Part shown: one piece after another, positions 10,558-22,967 of the stretch
How positions within the stretch are numbered: position 1 is the first letter of the stretch
How the letters are laid out: the number at the start of each line of letters is the position of its first letter
Assembly: GCA_019914945.1 (NCBI GenBank)
Contig: CM034108.1
Location: 11,162,280-11,226,279 of the forward strand
Length of the DNA: 64,000 nucleotides
Reading direction: 5' to 3'
Origin: Typha latifolia
Lineage: Eukaryota > Streptophyta > Magnoliopsida > Poales > Typhaceae
The notes under the pieces: generated by a model
What the model was told of the DNA's origin: nothing
Databases searched by the model: none
What the model saw: only the letters and a program-made list of their open reading frames with translations
Made by a program: the position numbers and the translations under genes

Positions 10558-12094
10558 CCCTCAACAATCTTCTTTGTTCATCTCATTTATAGTAAATCAT
10601 TAACCTTTATTCCTAAAATTCTTAGCAATCTTCTTCGTTCATTTCATTATCAACATAAATTTTGATTTGTCTTATTCTTGTCTTCCATACGTTCTCTAGT
10701 TATAGTCACATGATAAACCCTTTTTAAATTCACATAGGGTTGCAATTAAGTCAATCCTTAGGTTTTACGTTAATATTTTATATTTTTATGCACCCACGTA
10801 ATTTGTTGCGTAACTCATTAGATACGAACGTAAATTGCTAGCAACTTACGTAATTACATGGATATATATATCTAAATAATTCTATAGGTACCTATGTAAT
10901 TACCTATGTAATTTCATATAGACTAGTGTAACCGGTTAACTATCAACATAATTTGGTAGGCCCCACCTTATTCGCTAAGGTCTTCTAGATACCGGCGTAA
11001 TAATACATAAATAAACGTAAGACCTTTAATATTCCTTGTTTTAATAGTTAATATATTTTACATATAAAACCAATTATAATTTTATTCTTAATTTGACTAA
11101 AATTATTTTAAAATTTCTCACTGCTCTCTCGCTCTCACCACTCACATATCTCATTCTACAAACTAAAAATTCTCGCTAGCTCATTTTTTTTTATTCAATA
11201 CCATATATCTCTTCTCTCCTATTATCTACCTATCTTATTATATATTTACAAATATGCATTACATTCTTACAAATATACTTTGTATATCAAATCAATGTCA
11301 TTTGATTTAATTTTTTTTGACCGTTCCTGTAATCATGCGAATAGAAAGTGCCTGTAACACGCTCAAATCATGGTAAACATTCTCATGTTGGTCTTTAATT
11401 TTTCCTGTCAAATGTTTGATTTAATGAGGAAAAAAGTTCTCTTTATCTTCGCCAAAAAGGACCAGGAAATTGACGTTCTAAGAAGCGTTACATCAGACCG
11501 TTCATTTATTCGATCTAACAGTCGGGAACGGAGAAACACAGCAGAAGGAATGACTTCATGCAACCCAGGAATTTGACAATCCGAAGACAATCAGAAAAGC
11601 ATGCGTGGGTCCAGCATTTGGAAGTCTTATTATTGGTGGAGCACTTGTTGGGTTTCATTCGAGACTTACCTCTAGATAGGATTCTCTTCAACAAAGGAAG
11701 AAGGAATTTGTGGCTTCCAGAGTTGATTAAGAATAGAAATATTATGTTTCACCTTTCACCCCCTGTGTCTTTATGAATTTATGATTCACATCTTATCTTT
11801 TGCATTTACATTAGGAAACTCGGGTTTTGAATAACTTTTCGGATTTTTTTTTTTAAATATCTTTTCCTATATCTCTAAAGGGTACTTTAGAAAATCTAAA
11901 TGGAATATTCTTTTTTCTGATATATAAAAAATATATATAGTCCAATACATCACAGAGTAACTGTAAATTCATGAAAATATAGGGAGTAAAATGAAAAACT
12001 TCTCCAGATAGCTATATATTATATTCCTGCATCCTGACAATTTAATATAATGGCCATCTTCTTCCTTCTCTCCTCCCAGTTTGTTTCCCCGAAG
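10394..12094 (+). promoter_or_regulatory. Intergenic region and 5' flank of gene B
   Basis: No gene is seen in this 1.7 kb. It contains an (AT)n microsatellite, an ACGTAA-rich stretch (about 10790-11040) and B's upstream region. The latter shares blocks such as CGCTCAAATCATGGT with the other upstream regions. A strong TATA-like run, TATATAAAAAATATATATAG, lies at 11921-11940, about 155 bases before the B start. Confidence 0.45.
10484..10555. repeat. (AT)n microsatellite
   Basis: About 70 bases of alternating A and T with one C interruption. The homologous tracts at 32968-33039, 22131-22166, about 44613-44638 and 61542-61558 differ in length. Confidence 0.9.
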
Positions 12095-14533
12095 ATGGTA
12101 GCTTCAAGCAATCCATGGCTCACTTTCTTCTTCTTCTTCTCCATTCTTATTCTTCTCTTCCAACCTCCTCTCCTCCTTGCAAGTGACACCATCTCTTCCA
12201 AACAATCTCTGTCCGGGACCCAGAAGCTCACCTCCCGAGGTGGTAAATTTGCTCTCAGCTTCTTCCAAATAGGTAACTCTTCCCAAAATTGGTACATAGG
12301 AATCTGGTATAATACTATCTCAGAGAAAACATCAGTTTGGGTTGCCAATCGAGAGAACCCAATTGCAGACCCTTCCTCCTCTGAGCTCAGGATCTCCGAT
12401 GATGGCAACCTTGTCCTCCTCAGTCAGTCCAAGTCCATAATTTGGTCTACAAATGCATATATAACATCCAATTCCTGTGTTGCTGTGATCCTTGACAGTG
12501 GAAATCTTGTTTTGAGAGATGGGTCTAATAGTTCTAAGGTTTTCTGGCAAAGTATAGACCACCCAACAAACACGTGGCTCCCTGGAACCAAGCTTGGGCT
12601 CAACAAGGTGAGTGGAGTTGACCAGAGGCTTCGTTCTTGGAAGAATTCAGAAGACCCAGCTCCTGGGATCTTCTCTCTTGAGCTGGACCCAAATGGGACA
12701 AGCCAATACTTCATACAATGGAACAAAACTAGGGTCTATTGGACTACTGGGATTTGGAATGGCCAAATCTTTAGCTCGGTCCCAGAGATGACAGCGCATT
12801 ATAACTACGACTTCCAGTTTCTGAACAATTCAGAGGAGAGCTACTTCATGTTTTCTGCTAAGGATGACTCGATCACCTCCAAACTCATCATGGATATCTC
12901 TGGCCAAATCAAGTTTTTGACTTGGATTGAGACTTCAAAACAATGGACACTGTACTGGTCCGAACCAAAAGCTCAGTGTGAAGTTTATGCTCTATGTGGG
13001 CCTTTTGGAAGCTGCAATGAGAATGCATTACCCAACTGCAACTGCTTCAAGGGATTCAGCGAAAGGGATGCAAGTGGTTGGGCTTTGAGTGATCATAGTG
13101 GGGGATGTGTAAGGAATTCTCCATTGCGATGCAACATTAAACATTCTGGGATGAAGACGGGGAAGGATAAGTTTTATACTATGGATAGTGTGAGATTGCC
13201 TGATAATTCTCAGAGTTCAGATGCTAGGACTGCTGAAGACTGTGAATTGGCTTGCCTAAGCAACTGCTCTTGTACTGCCTACTCCTATGCCAGTGGATGC
13301 TCTCTATGGTATGGTGACTTACTTAATTTACAAGACCAATATAATGGCACTGGGGGAGGAACTCTTAACCTTCGCCTCGCTGCTTCAGAGTTTCCTAGTT
13401 CCAAGAGCAACGGTGGACTTGTAATTGGTTCGGCTGTTGGTGGAACTGCAGCAATTCTTACTTGCCTCGCAGTTATTTTCATCCTAGTTTGGCGACATCG
13501 GAGACAAAGGCTTCAAAGAATACCAAAGACAGCCGGAGGTGCTCTCGTGGCATTTCGATACAGCGATCTGCAGCTTGTGACAAAGAACTTTGCGGAGAAA
13601 TTGGGGGGAGGTGGCTTTGGTTCTGTTTTCAAGGGATTATTACCTGATTCAACTGTTATAGCTGTGAAGAAGCTTGATGGGCTTCATCAGGGAGAGAAGC
13701 AGTTCCGAGCTGAAGTGAGCACGATCGGAACAATTCAGCATCTTAACTTGGTTCGACTTCTTGGGTTTTGCTCTGGAGGAACAAGAAGGCTACTGGTGTA
13801 TGAGTACATGCCAAATGGTTCACTAGACAAGCAGCTATTTCAGAACACTCCGACGGTCTTGGACTGGAACGCAAGGTACCAAATTGCTCTTGGAATCGGA
13901 AGAGGACTAGTCTATCTGCATGAGAAGTGCAGGGACTGCATCATACACTGCGACATTAAGCCGGAGAACATTCTCTTGGATGCGTCCTTTGTTCCAAAAG
14001 TGGCGGATTTCGGATTAGCGAAGCTTGTAGGCCGAGATTTCAGCCGAGTTTTAACTACACTGAGAGGAACAATAGGCTATCTCGCGCCGGAGTGGATAAC
14101 CGGTGTGGCTATCACTGCGAAAGCTGATGTTTATAGCTATGGCATGATGCTTTTCGAGATTATATCAGGCAGGAGAAACACAGAGCAAGGGGAGGGAGGA
14201 GAGCATCTTTCTTTCCTACACTTGCTGCAACCAAACTTATTGAAGGGAATCTAGAGGGCTTGCTAGATCCCAGGTTAGAATGGTGATGCCAACTTTGAAG
14301 AACTTGAAAGAGCTTGTAAAGTGGCATGTTGGAGCATTCAAGATGATGAGAGTTCTAGGCCAACAATGGGTCAAATTGTCCAAATCCTAGAGGGATTTCT
14401 TGAAGTTAACACGCCACCGATTCCACGATCTCTTCGAGATCTTGGAGAGAGTCCAGATTACATAAATTTCTTTTCAGATATGTCATCGAATCAAAGTTCT
14501 CCTATGCGGAGCGACGCTTCCACTAGCTCTTAA
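12095..14533 (+). pseudogene. G-type lectin S-receptor-like kinase, copy B, frameshifted
   Basis: Same architecture as copy A: signal peptide, lectin, S-locus, EGF/PAN, membrane helix, then kinase with HCD and DFG. The frame is open to a stop at 14252-14254, late in the kinase after the conserved ISGRRN segment. Compared with the paralogues one G is missing in the G-rich run near 14199 and one A is extra near 14280. The original frame resumes and runs to TAA at 14533. The shifted interval contains the stop, so the product would lose the last part of the C-lobe. The near-identical duplicate E has neither indel, so a consensus error in B is quite possible. I chose the start at 12095 by homology; an in-frame ATG at 12050 adds 15 residues. 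Confidence 0.85.
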
Positions 14534-15729
14534 GTTAAAAGCCTGTAGAGCGTAGACAATCTGTTTTCGTATTCGAGGACGAGGTCCAATATATATCTAT
14601 ATACTATCTGAATAAGTGTATTGATATTAAATTATAAACTTCAAGCTGCCCATCATGTAAGCTTCTTCCATATTGTTAGCTAGTGGTCACCAGAAGAATA
14701 TATATCACTTGGAGAGTAGTGTAATACTTGTTGTACTTTCTCTAATGCAATATGATGAAGATCCTCATCAGTACTAATTTGCAAATAATGGTTGTATCAT
14801 TTTGAGTACATTCACATGTGTAGAATTATCTTGATCTCAGTAGTCGGTGCTGTATTTCCTTATGCTGCATGATGTTTGTCATCTGGTAACTTCTCTTTGT
14901 AAAAGAGTAATAACAGCATTTGTTTTGTAGTTAAGTTGACTTCAGTTTCTTATGGTTTCATTTAATTGCCCTGCTTGATACTGGTGAATACCTCTGATTT
15001 TATTCATCGTTCATATTGACAAATATAATACTAGCTTTTATTCTTCGCCATTTTAATTGTTTATATTATTACTTGTGCTGAATATTATCAGTTATAGATA
15101 TTATAACTTGTTTATATTATTGGAAATTATAACTTATTCTAATTTATTGATTAGATAAAGGGTGTAATGGTAAACATATTCTTGTCTCTTCTTTTCTTTC
15201 CTTGAACTAAATAGAGTATATTAATATTTCTCTTCTCTTCTATTAGTTACATCCAAACAAAATGAAATATAGTTATTTTCCATCTTTTCTCGTTCACTTC
15301 GTTTCTCTCATATTCTATCTATCTAAATAGAGTGTTAATAAGAAAGCAAAACGAGCCCAAGTACTTCGTTCATGCTTATTTAAGATTATCTTTTTCTCTA
15401 TTCTAGATTAGAAAACACTATTCTAAATTAAAAAATAGTCATCAAATTATTCCTGTTTTAGATTTGAAATATGAGAGTTGTTTTAAAAACTGGAGATATA
15501 TTTGACGCTGCACTGTTTCCCCATTTTATGGTTTGCATTATAAATACCTATTTCACTATTTTTTGATCAATTTGTTTTATCTTATTTTTTTAAAGTTTCT
15601 CATAACCACACCTGTGAAAGAATTGAATAATTATATTATACCTATTTTCAAACTGTTTTTCTCTAAACATTACATAGAAAATGTCATACTCCCATTTTAA
15701 TATGACAACTTTAATGCGCAGATTATTTG
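14534..15729 (+). other. 3' flank of gene B
   Basis: This is AT-rich non-coding DNA paralogous to 6242-7380. It shows the empty Mutator-like site at about 15664-15677. The last five bases, ATTTG (15725-15729), form the left target duplication of the copia element. Confidence 0.6.
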
Positions 15730-16010
15730 TGTAAAAAAATTAGAATGAGGGAATTGTGTATTTCACTATGATGAATCAAGTACATAATAGGAGGAGATTA
15801 CAACAATCTCTCCTACAATTAAGCTGGTCTATCCAACAGATTAGGATAGAGTTGCTATATACAAGGAAAGTAAATAACAAATAGATTAACCAAATCAATA
15901 ATAGTAATAAAATTTGATTTTGACATTTCTTTCCTGATTTCAATATTTCTTTCCAACAAACACCCCTCTCAAGTTGAAACTAAATATGATTTCAATATTT
16001 CTTTCCAACA
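15730..16010 (-). repeat. Left LTR of the copia element (its 3' LTR)
   Basis: It starts TGTAAAAA and ends CCAACA on the plus strand, giving TGTTGG...TTTTACA in element orientation. It matches 18421-18754 apart from about 53 bp and scattered changes. Confidence 0.85.
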
Positions 16011-16140
16011 CTCCCCCTCAAGTTAGAGAGTGGATATCTTGCACACCGAACTTGCGTACCATAGGTATAAATATTTCCTTTCCTAAAGGTTTAGTTAACA
16101 AATATGACAATTGATTTGCTGAGCCAATATGCTTGGTCAT

Positions 16141-17600
16141 TATTGAACCATCTTAAATCTTGTCTCGAATATAGTGACAGTCCATTTCTATGTGCCTTGT
16201 GCGTTCATGAAAGACTGGGTTTGCCGCTATATGCAGAGCAGCCTTATTGTCACAATATAAGGAAGCATGTCCATGGTGAATAAGGCCTAAGTCTCCTAAT
16301 AGGCACCGAAGCCATGTTAACTCACAGCAAGCTCCTATCATTGCGCGGTATTCCGCGGGTGAAGATAATGATACGGTTTTTACGTCGTTTTGATTTTCAT
16401 AAAATTAGTGAGGACCCAAGGAACACATAATACCCTGTAGTGGACCGTCTAGTGAGAGGACAACCTCCCCAATCGAATCACGGTAGGCCTGTAATTTCAA
16501 ATCATTTTTGAAGAAAAGAATAGACCTTGACACAGGGCACCCTTTAGATATCGAACAACGCGTAAGGCTGCTTCCATATGATGTCTTCTGGGTTGATGCA
16601 TGAATCTACTCAAGACATGAACAAAATAAGTGATATCAGGTCTTGAAACTGTCAAATATATCAGGCGGCCCACCAATCTTCTGTATCTGCCTAGATCTTT
16701 AAGCAATTCATCTTTATCTGACAGTTTTAAGCCTCTTTCCATAGGAGTGTCCACTAAAGCAACATTTAATAGACCTGCATCTTTGGTTATTTCTAATGCA
16801 TATTTTCTCTATGACATAAAAATCCCATTCCCAGATGCAGAGATTTCTATTCTTAGAAAATATTTCAACTCACCAAGGTCTTTAAGATTGAAATTTTTAT
16901 ACAAATGCTTCTTGATGGCAACAATACTGTTTGGATCATTTCCAGTGATCAAAATGTCGTCGACATAAATTAGGAGAATGGTAAAGGACTTGCCTTTCTT
17001 TTTGGTGAAGAGGGAGTAGTTGGCTCGTGATTGTCCAAAGCCAGCGAAAGTGATGACAGAAGAAAACTTTAAAAACCAATGGCGGGAGGCTTGCTTTAAT
17101 CTATAGAGCGATTTGTGTAGGCGACAGATAAGATGTTCCTCCCCCTATCTCCGAAGCCCTAGTGGTGGAGACATGTAAATTTCTTCAGTCAGGTCACCGT
17201 GGAGGAATGCATTATGGACATCAAGCTGATGAAGTGGCCAGCCTCTGGCAGCAGCTAAGGCAAGAAGACAACGAACATAAATAATTTTTTTCTTTGTGGG
17301 AGAGAAAGTCTCGTGGTAGTTGATGCCCTCCATTTGGGTGAATCCTTGAGCAACCGGGCGCGCCTTATGTCGCTCTATTGTGCCATCGGAGCGACGTTTG
17401 ATCTTGTAAACCCACCGACATCCTATGAGTTTCTTGTCGGCGGAAGAGAGGTTAGACTCCATGTGTCGTTGGCGGCAAGGGCATCTAACTCAAGCTTTAT
17501 TGCATCACGCCGTTGAGGGTTGGTGATAGCTTCATTGTAAGAGGTCGGCTCTCGCTCTTGACTAATAGAAGCAATAAACGATTTGTGTGCGGATGTATAA
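16141..17600 (-). pseudogene. Copia reverse transcriptase/RNase H remnant
   Basis: Broken minus-strand pol remnant. It encodes, from right to left, the RT start (GCRWVYKIKRRSDGTIERHK region, about 17400), the LDVHNAFLHGDL region (about 17200), the catalytic YVDD motif at 16956-16967, the RPDITYFVHVLSRFMH region (about 16610-16660) and RNase H ([20 protein letters not shown] region, about 16170-16250). Stops and frameshifts interrupt it repeatedly, so it is not functional. The duplicate in unit 2 reads better in several places. Confidence 0.85.
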
Positions 17601-17869
17601 CGATGATAAGAAAGGTAATTGGTCAATGGGTACCTTGTCCCTTTGTGCGAATCTAGAGAGGAGGAGGTGACTAGATCGAGAGGGAGGATGCGTGACGGCG
17701 GAGCGAGGTAATCGTTGAACCTCACAGGTGGATTAGATTGTCGAGTGGAGCGGCGGAGAGGAATATTGGTTGGTGGTGGTGGATCGGGTGTTCCGGTAGA
17801 GGGAATGGTGGTAGTATGGCATGGTGGTGGTGGCGGGGAGGAAGTAGAGGGGAGAAGGTTCATGGGTGA

Positions 17870-18370
17870 ACAAATTTCGGCGGTTTGTATCGTGGTAGTG
17901 GTGGAGTTGCGGTGGAGGGTGGTGTCCCGTTGGATCTCAAATATGCGGGCTAGATTGCCCCCGAGAGAATCGGGTATCGAGGTCCTCCCAAACTTCTCTA
18001 GCGAGTGGAATAAAAATTCACACTTTGTCGGCAATTTTTGGATCACGGTGTTGACTATCGAAGAATAGATAATATCATTACATCTTGACCAAGTGGCATG
18101 ACCTTCGGGATTATTTGCTTTTGAAGGAGCTAACATAGACCCATTGATGAATCCGAGCTTATTTCTTGTATTCAAGGCTCGAATCATGGATCTTTTCCAA
18201 CTGGAGTAGTTATCTCCATTGAGGGGCTTGGAAACGAGAACCAATCCGGAATGATCGGAAGGATGGATGAAGTAAGGATTGGAGAGGTCAGCAGGGGATT
18301 TTTCTTTCCCTACCTTTGATGGATTTGGTAGAACAATACCTTGAGAAGAAGAATGATTATCTTCAGCCAT
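17870..18370 (-). pseudogene. Copia gag N-terminal remnant
   Basis: The minus-strand frame starting at 18370 encodes a plant copia gag-like N-terminus (motifs LNGDNYSSWKRSM, NKLGFINGS and TWSRCNDII). It then runs directly into the Pro/Ser/Thr-rich linker that normally lies between integrase and reverse transcriptase. The zinc knuckle, protease and integrase are missing, so a large internal deletion joined gag to the linker. Confidence 0.75.
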
Positions 18371-18408
18371 TGAGGGTAATGATGGTTTCGATGGATGCTA
18401 GAGTTCTA

Positions 18409-18420
18409 GCTCTAATACCA
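18409..18420 (-). other. Primer-binding site of the copia element
   Basis: On the minus strand, directly after the 5' LTR, the sequence is TGGTATTAGAGC. This is one mismatch from the tRNAiMet-complementary TGGTATCAGAGC typical of plant copia elements. Confidence 0.8.
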
Positions 18421-18754
18421 TGTAAAAAGATTAGAATGAGGGAATTGTGTATTTCACTATGATGAATCAAGTACATAAATAGGAGGAGATTACAACAATC
18501 TCTCCTACAATTAAGCTAGTCTATCCAACAGATTAGGATAGAGTTGCTATATACAAGGAAAGTAAATAACAAACAGATTAACCAAATCAATAATAATAGT
18601 AATACAATTTGATTTTGATATTTCTTTCCTGATTTTGATATTTCTTTCCAATACTTCCCCTCAAGTTGGAACCAAATCTAATTTCAATATTTCTTTCCAA
18701 CAAACACCCCTCTCAAGTTGGAACTAAATATGATTTCAATATTTCTTTCCAACA
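18421..18754 (-). repeat. Right LTR of the copia element (its 5' LTR)
   Basis: 334 bp. It carries an extra partial tandem copy of the block containing CCCCTCAAGTTGGAAC compared with the left LTR. Confidence 0.85.
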
Positions 18755-19017
18755 ATTTGAAGGCACACTTCATTTCAAATGAGATATGCAAGAGATAAAA
18801 TTCATTGCTATTTTAAAAATACTCAACCAATCACATTGAGAAACGCATGCATCATGATCCTAATATAATCTTTACTCCTCACTAGTATTGCAACCATCCA
18901 TATCTTTCTCAATAGTATAGTTTAAGTGCACAAGGGCAAGTCTAGGAACTCTAATTGCTGTTGTCTTCCCTTCCCATTGAGCGCTAATTTTTGTCCTTAA
19001 TTTTCCTTCATAAATTT

Positions 19018-22000
19018 TGTAAGTCCCGCACCAAACACGTGCCTCTCACATGGGTAGAACTCACGTGATTACTATATGACCTACTGGTCAATATTTCGAC
19101 ACAATATATAAGAGAAAAACCCATATTTCCATATATACTACATACAAAAGAAGCCCATAACACCAAGGCCACAACAAACCCAAAATATATATCCATAAAA
19201 ATATAAATCAATGTCAATGTAGGAGATACAAACTATTTATCTTAATTTATATGAATAGAATAAGATAAGAAATAAAAGATTAAACACTAGTCTTTGCTAG
19301 ATCCTCCACGGGCTCGTGGTTATCTATTAATTTGAAAATAATTCCACAAAACAATAGTAAACATAAAACCCAACAAGTATCCTTTGCTATAGTTTAAAAG
19401 TAGTGCAATAAATAATGAAATAATAAGTAAATATGAATATGCACATCATGATCAAATTAATGCATTACTATCTCCTACTCAACATGCTCATCTAAAGTGC
19501 ACATGTATTAGCAATCGATATCCTACCATACATCAATTCGGACTATCAAGTCTTTAAACTCGAGCTCACACCAAGCTTCACACATAGGTCACGTCAATAT
19601 TATACCACATGATATGCATCATCTCGGGCTACTAAGTCGAAACGTAGGCTCATATAGAGATATGCCCGTAAGCCACATCAATACTACTTTTTGACCATAT
19701 ACATATTCCTAAGGGAGAGTAGACCTAGCGATAGAATTGCCGGCCCATCACTCGGCGAACAACATGACCAATTATCCACCACCATAGACTAAGAACCCTA
19801 GTCATAAGGTTATCACATAGGGCGTGTGCAGATTGACACTACCATCCGAGCCCTTAGCTCCACATCATCACACCACCGTGCAAAAATCATGAGTCGTCAC
19901 GCACAGACACTACTCACCATATGTCATCCGATATCGTTAGGCCTATATCATTCTATCATTCTCTCTATCTTAAGTACCCTAAAGGGTGTGGCTCTTATTG
20001 ATCAATAGTAAATCGTCCATCGGCCAGCAAAACGGTTGTTTGATTATTTGTGATCAAAAGACTAAGACCTCAGGTGCCTAAATATATATAAGTATAATAA
20101 TATCCCCTGCCCCTAACCCTAGCTGGGGAGGTGTCGGGTTTGTCAAACGCAGCAATTACTCTCTTTATGGTCGTGCATGAGTGCAAATAACATGATATTA
20201 TATAACACAACAAGCATAATGAACACACATCAGTATCATTTAATACGGTACTAACGCACATGATCATGCCTAATAAATATGTGTAAAAATCTTGACACCC
20301 AAAATCTTACCGAATAACAAAATAAGATTAGCATGCACTACGTGCAATAATAACAGTAAGAAAAATGTATACACATGCATGATGTGAGATGATATCATAA
20401 CGTAAGTTATTTTATTCTCTATACTACTCCTAGATTATAAAAGTTTTACTTGCTTGAACCGCTTTCCTAATACTAGCTGCCATTGTGTCACATGATCATC
20501 CTTATAGAGTACGAAGTCCACCTCAATAAGGAAAGTAATAAAAAATCATAAGCATTAATACCTCCTACTAATTAATTAAATAACTCTACTAACCTTCACT
20601 ATAGGGTTAGGTAGGTCCATCTATGGATTCTTATATTTATTAATTGGGTTGAGCTAGCATAGTCATACCAAGGCCTGACACGTTATAAAAAGTAATTAAA
20701 ATAATTTACCTTGAACTGACATTCCACTAATTATTATTGATTTAAAGTAAATCACATAGGCAACATTTAATTATTTTGTTTCGTTAAATAAGACAACCTA
20801 CTTAATACGGTGTCCATACAGTAATATGTATTAATTCTCTAACTTAAGCAATTAATGCAAATACACTTAGATCTTTTAACCAAAATGTAATCGACCACAC
20901 TAAATCCCAATTATGAGTTACTTGTAATTGCACTCTCGGCCATAGTCGATTTATTAAAACTGATTTACAATAATGATATGACTAGCAAGCGACCTGTAAA
21001 AAAATTAAATATATTTATGTTGACATAGATATTAAACAAAGGATTTGAAAATAGATTAAAATTAATTAATCTATTTAGGTTAGCCCAAAGCTCAAAGAAA
21101 TGGGTTGGGCTGCAACCAACCCAAAAACTACCCTCTAAGTTTTGGACCCGAAGCCCAAATTATCTAATAAAGCCACTTGAGCTAGGCAATACCCACAAAC
21201 TTGGGCTAGGCTACCTACAGCCCAACCACACCACAAGATGCTTTGGGGCTATGAAAGGAAATTTGGAAAGAGAGAGAGATAGAGGGGCAAATATTCTTTT
21301 ATGCCTTTACTTGGGTACTCACCACACCTTATATAGTGGCTACCCATAATAAATAACTTGCCCTCTAAGTAAAGCTGAAAATAGACTAGACCCAATCTAA
21401 ACGTCTCATGACTCAACCCAACCAAGTGTAGATAGTAGCTATGTAGGAATTCAAATATGGGGAGGAGCTGCCGATGAACCCGACCACAACCTAGCTGACC
21501 CCATCGACACGCTCCCCTCAATAAGCAGAAGTCAGCCGAGGGGAAGCCTAGTTGCTAGAGGTGGCCGACAATGAGAATCCACCTTGCCTCGATCGCATGG
21601 CGGCTCTATCCACGAGGACGCCGAAAGAAGCCACCAAGGGCATCCTCGCGAAGAGAGGAAGCTCGTCGAACTGATGTGGCAAGGCACAAAGTCGCTGGCT
21701 GGCCGAATCACGGCGAGAGCGAGAAGAGGAAACACTGGTGGAAAAAACTCAAATTAATTAACTAATTGTAAATCAGACTTATTTGGAGAATGAAGGAGCT
21801 CTGATGCTTCGATCCACGGGGTCAGCGATTCCGCGGCACTCCGGCGTGATAGGAAGAAGAAAGAGGGAACACCAACTTCGGGTGAGAAGAAGGAAAGAAA
21901 AAAGAAAAAAAAACGAAAAGGAAAAGAGAGAGAAGAAGAAGAAAAGATAGGGGAAGAGAGAAAAGGGGCGCACATGTGCGCTTTTAAACTCAGTGCACAT

Positions 22001-22041
22001 GTCGGGCACATGTACACTATTTTCTTTTTTTGGATGTTACA
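19018..22041. mobile_element. Solo-LTR-like element in the B flank (longest undisrupted copy, 3.0 kb)
   Basis: It runs from TGTAAGTCCC to GGATGTTACA with AATTT on both sides (19013-19017 and 22042-22046). It is the same ancestral insertion as those at 8494, 30978, 41498 and 55757, because the flanking DNA also matches. No gag or pol is visible. Short ORFs in the purine-rich part (21780-22010) and around 21570 are not conserved in frame. Many CAG/CTG sites differ from the unit 2 copy. Confidence 0.65.
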
Positions 22042-22126
22042 AATTTTGTGTTCTTGTAAGTATCAAATACTTGTTCAACATTAGTTTTCGTCATCGCTAA
22101 TCATTCATCTCATTTCTAATAAATCC

Positions 22127-22168
<42 letters not shown>

Positions 22169-22967
22169 ATCCTCAACAATCTTCTTTGTTCATCTCATTT
22201 ATTGTAAATCATTACCTTTTATTCCTAAAATTCTTAGCAATCTTCTTCATTCATTTCATTATCAACATAAATTTTGATTTGTCTTTTTCTTATCTTCCGT
22301 ACGTTCTCTAGTTATAGTCGCATGATAAACTATTTTTAAATTCAGAGAGGGTTGCAATTAAGTCAATCCTTAGGTTTTACGTTAATATTTTATATTTTTG
22401 TGCACCCACGTAATTTGTTGCGTAACTCGTTGGATACTAACGTAAATCACTAGCAACTTACATAATTCCATGGATATATATACCTAAATAATTCTATAGG
22501 TACCTATGTAATCACCTATGTAATTCCATATAGACTAGTGTAACTCGTTAACTGTCAACATAATTTGCTAGGCCCTACCTTATTCGCTAATGACCAACGT
22601 AACCCATTTACGTACCAACGCAAGGTCTTCTAAATACCTGGGTAATAATACATGGACAAACGTAAGACCTCCAATATTCCTTATTTTAATAGTTAATATA
22701 TATTTATCGTGCAGATAATTGGATGAAGAGATGGATGCTTATGCTGTTTCAAAAAGTAAAAAATTCTTTATTTTAATCATTATCTCGTGCCTTCGACGAT
22801 GACATTTGTAATGAAGATAGAGAGATAAATGAATACTTTAAATTTTTTTTTTAAATGATAGGGAGGAGGATAGAGACAAGGACTGAAGAACTCAAAAAAC
22901 ATTCTCACATGAGAAGGAAGAGTTTTTTCTGTAAAATACTCTACCTGTTATGTATAAATGACAAACA
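22042..22967 (+). other. Intergenic sequence upstream of fragment C
   Basis: No gene is seen. It is paralogous to 61475-62397, with an (AT)n run at 22131-22166 and an ACGTAA-rich stretch at 22400-22650. The match to the 62-kb paralogue ends at ACAAACATG (22961-22969), where receptor-kinase sequence begins. An in-frame TGA lies at 22959-22961. Confidence 0.6.

Larger units (their letters stand above)
15730..18754 (-). mobile_element. Internally deleted Ty1/copia retrotransposon (unit 1 copy)
   Basis: A 3.0-kb element with direct LTRs at 15730-16010 and 18421-18754. The right LTR has about 53 extra bases from an internal tandem repeat. ATTTG is duplicated at 15725-15729 and 18755-18759. The flanks of A (near 8240) and H (near 55495) preserve the empty site. 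Read on the minus strand, the primer-binding site TGGTATTAGAGC (18409-18420) is one base from the initiator tRNA-Met type common in plant copia elements, and a polypurine tract TTGAGGGGGAG precedes the 3' LTR. Only gag N-terminal and reverse transcriptase/RNase H remnants remain. Protease and integrase are absent and frames are broken. Confidence 0.88.
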
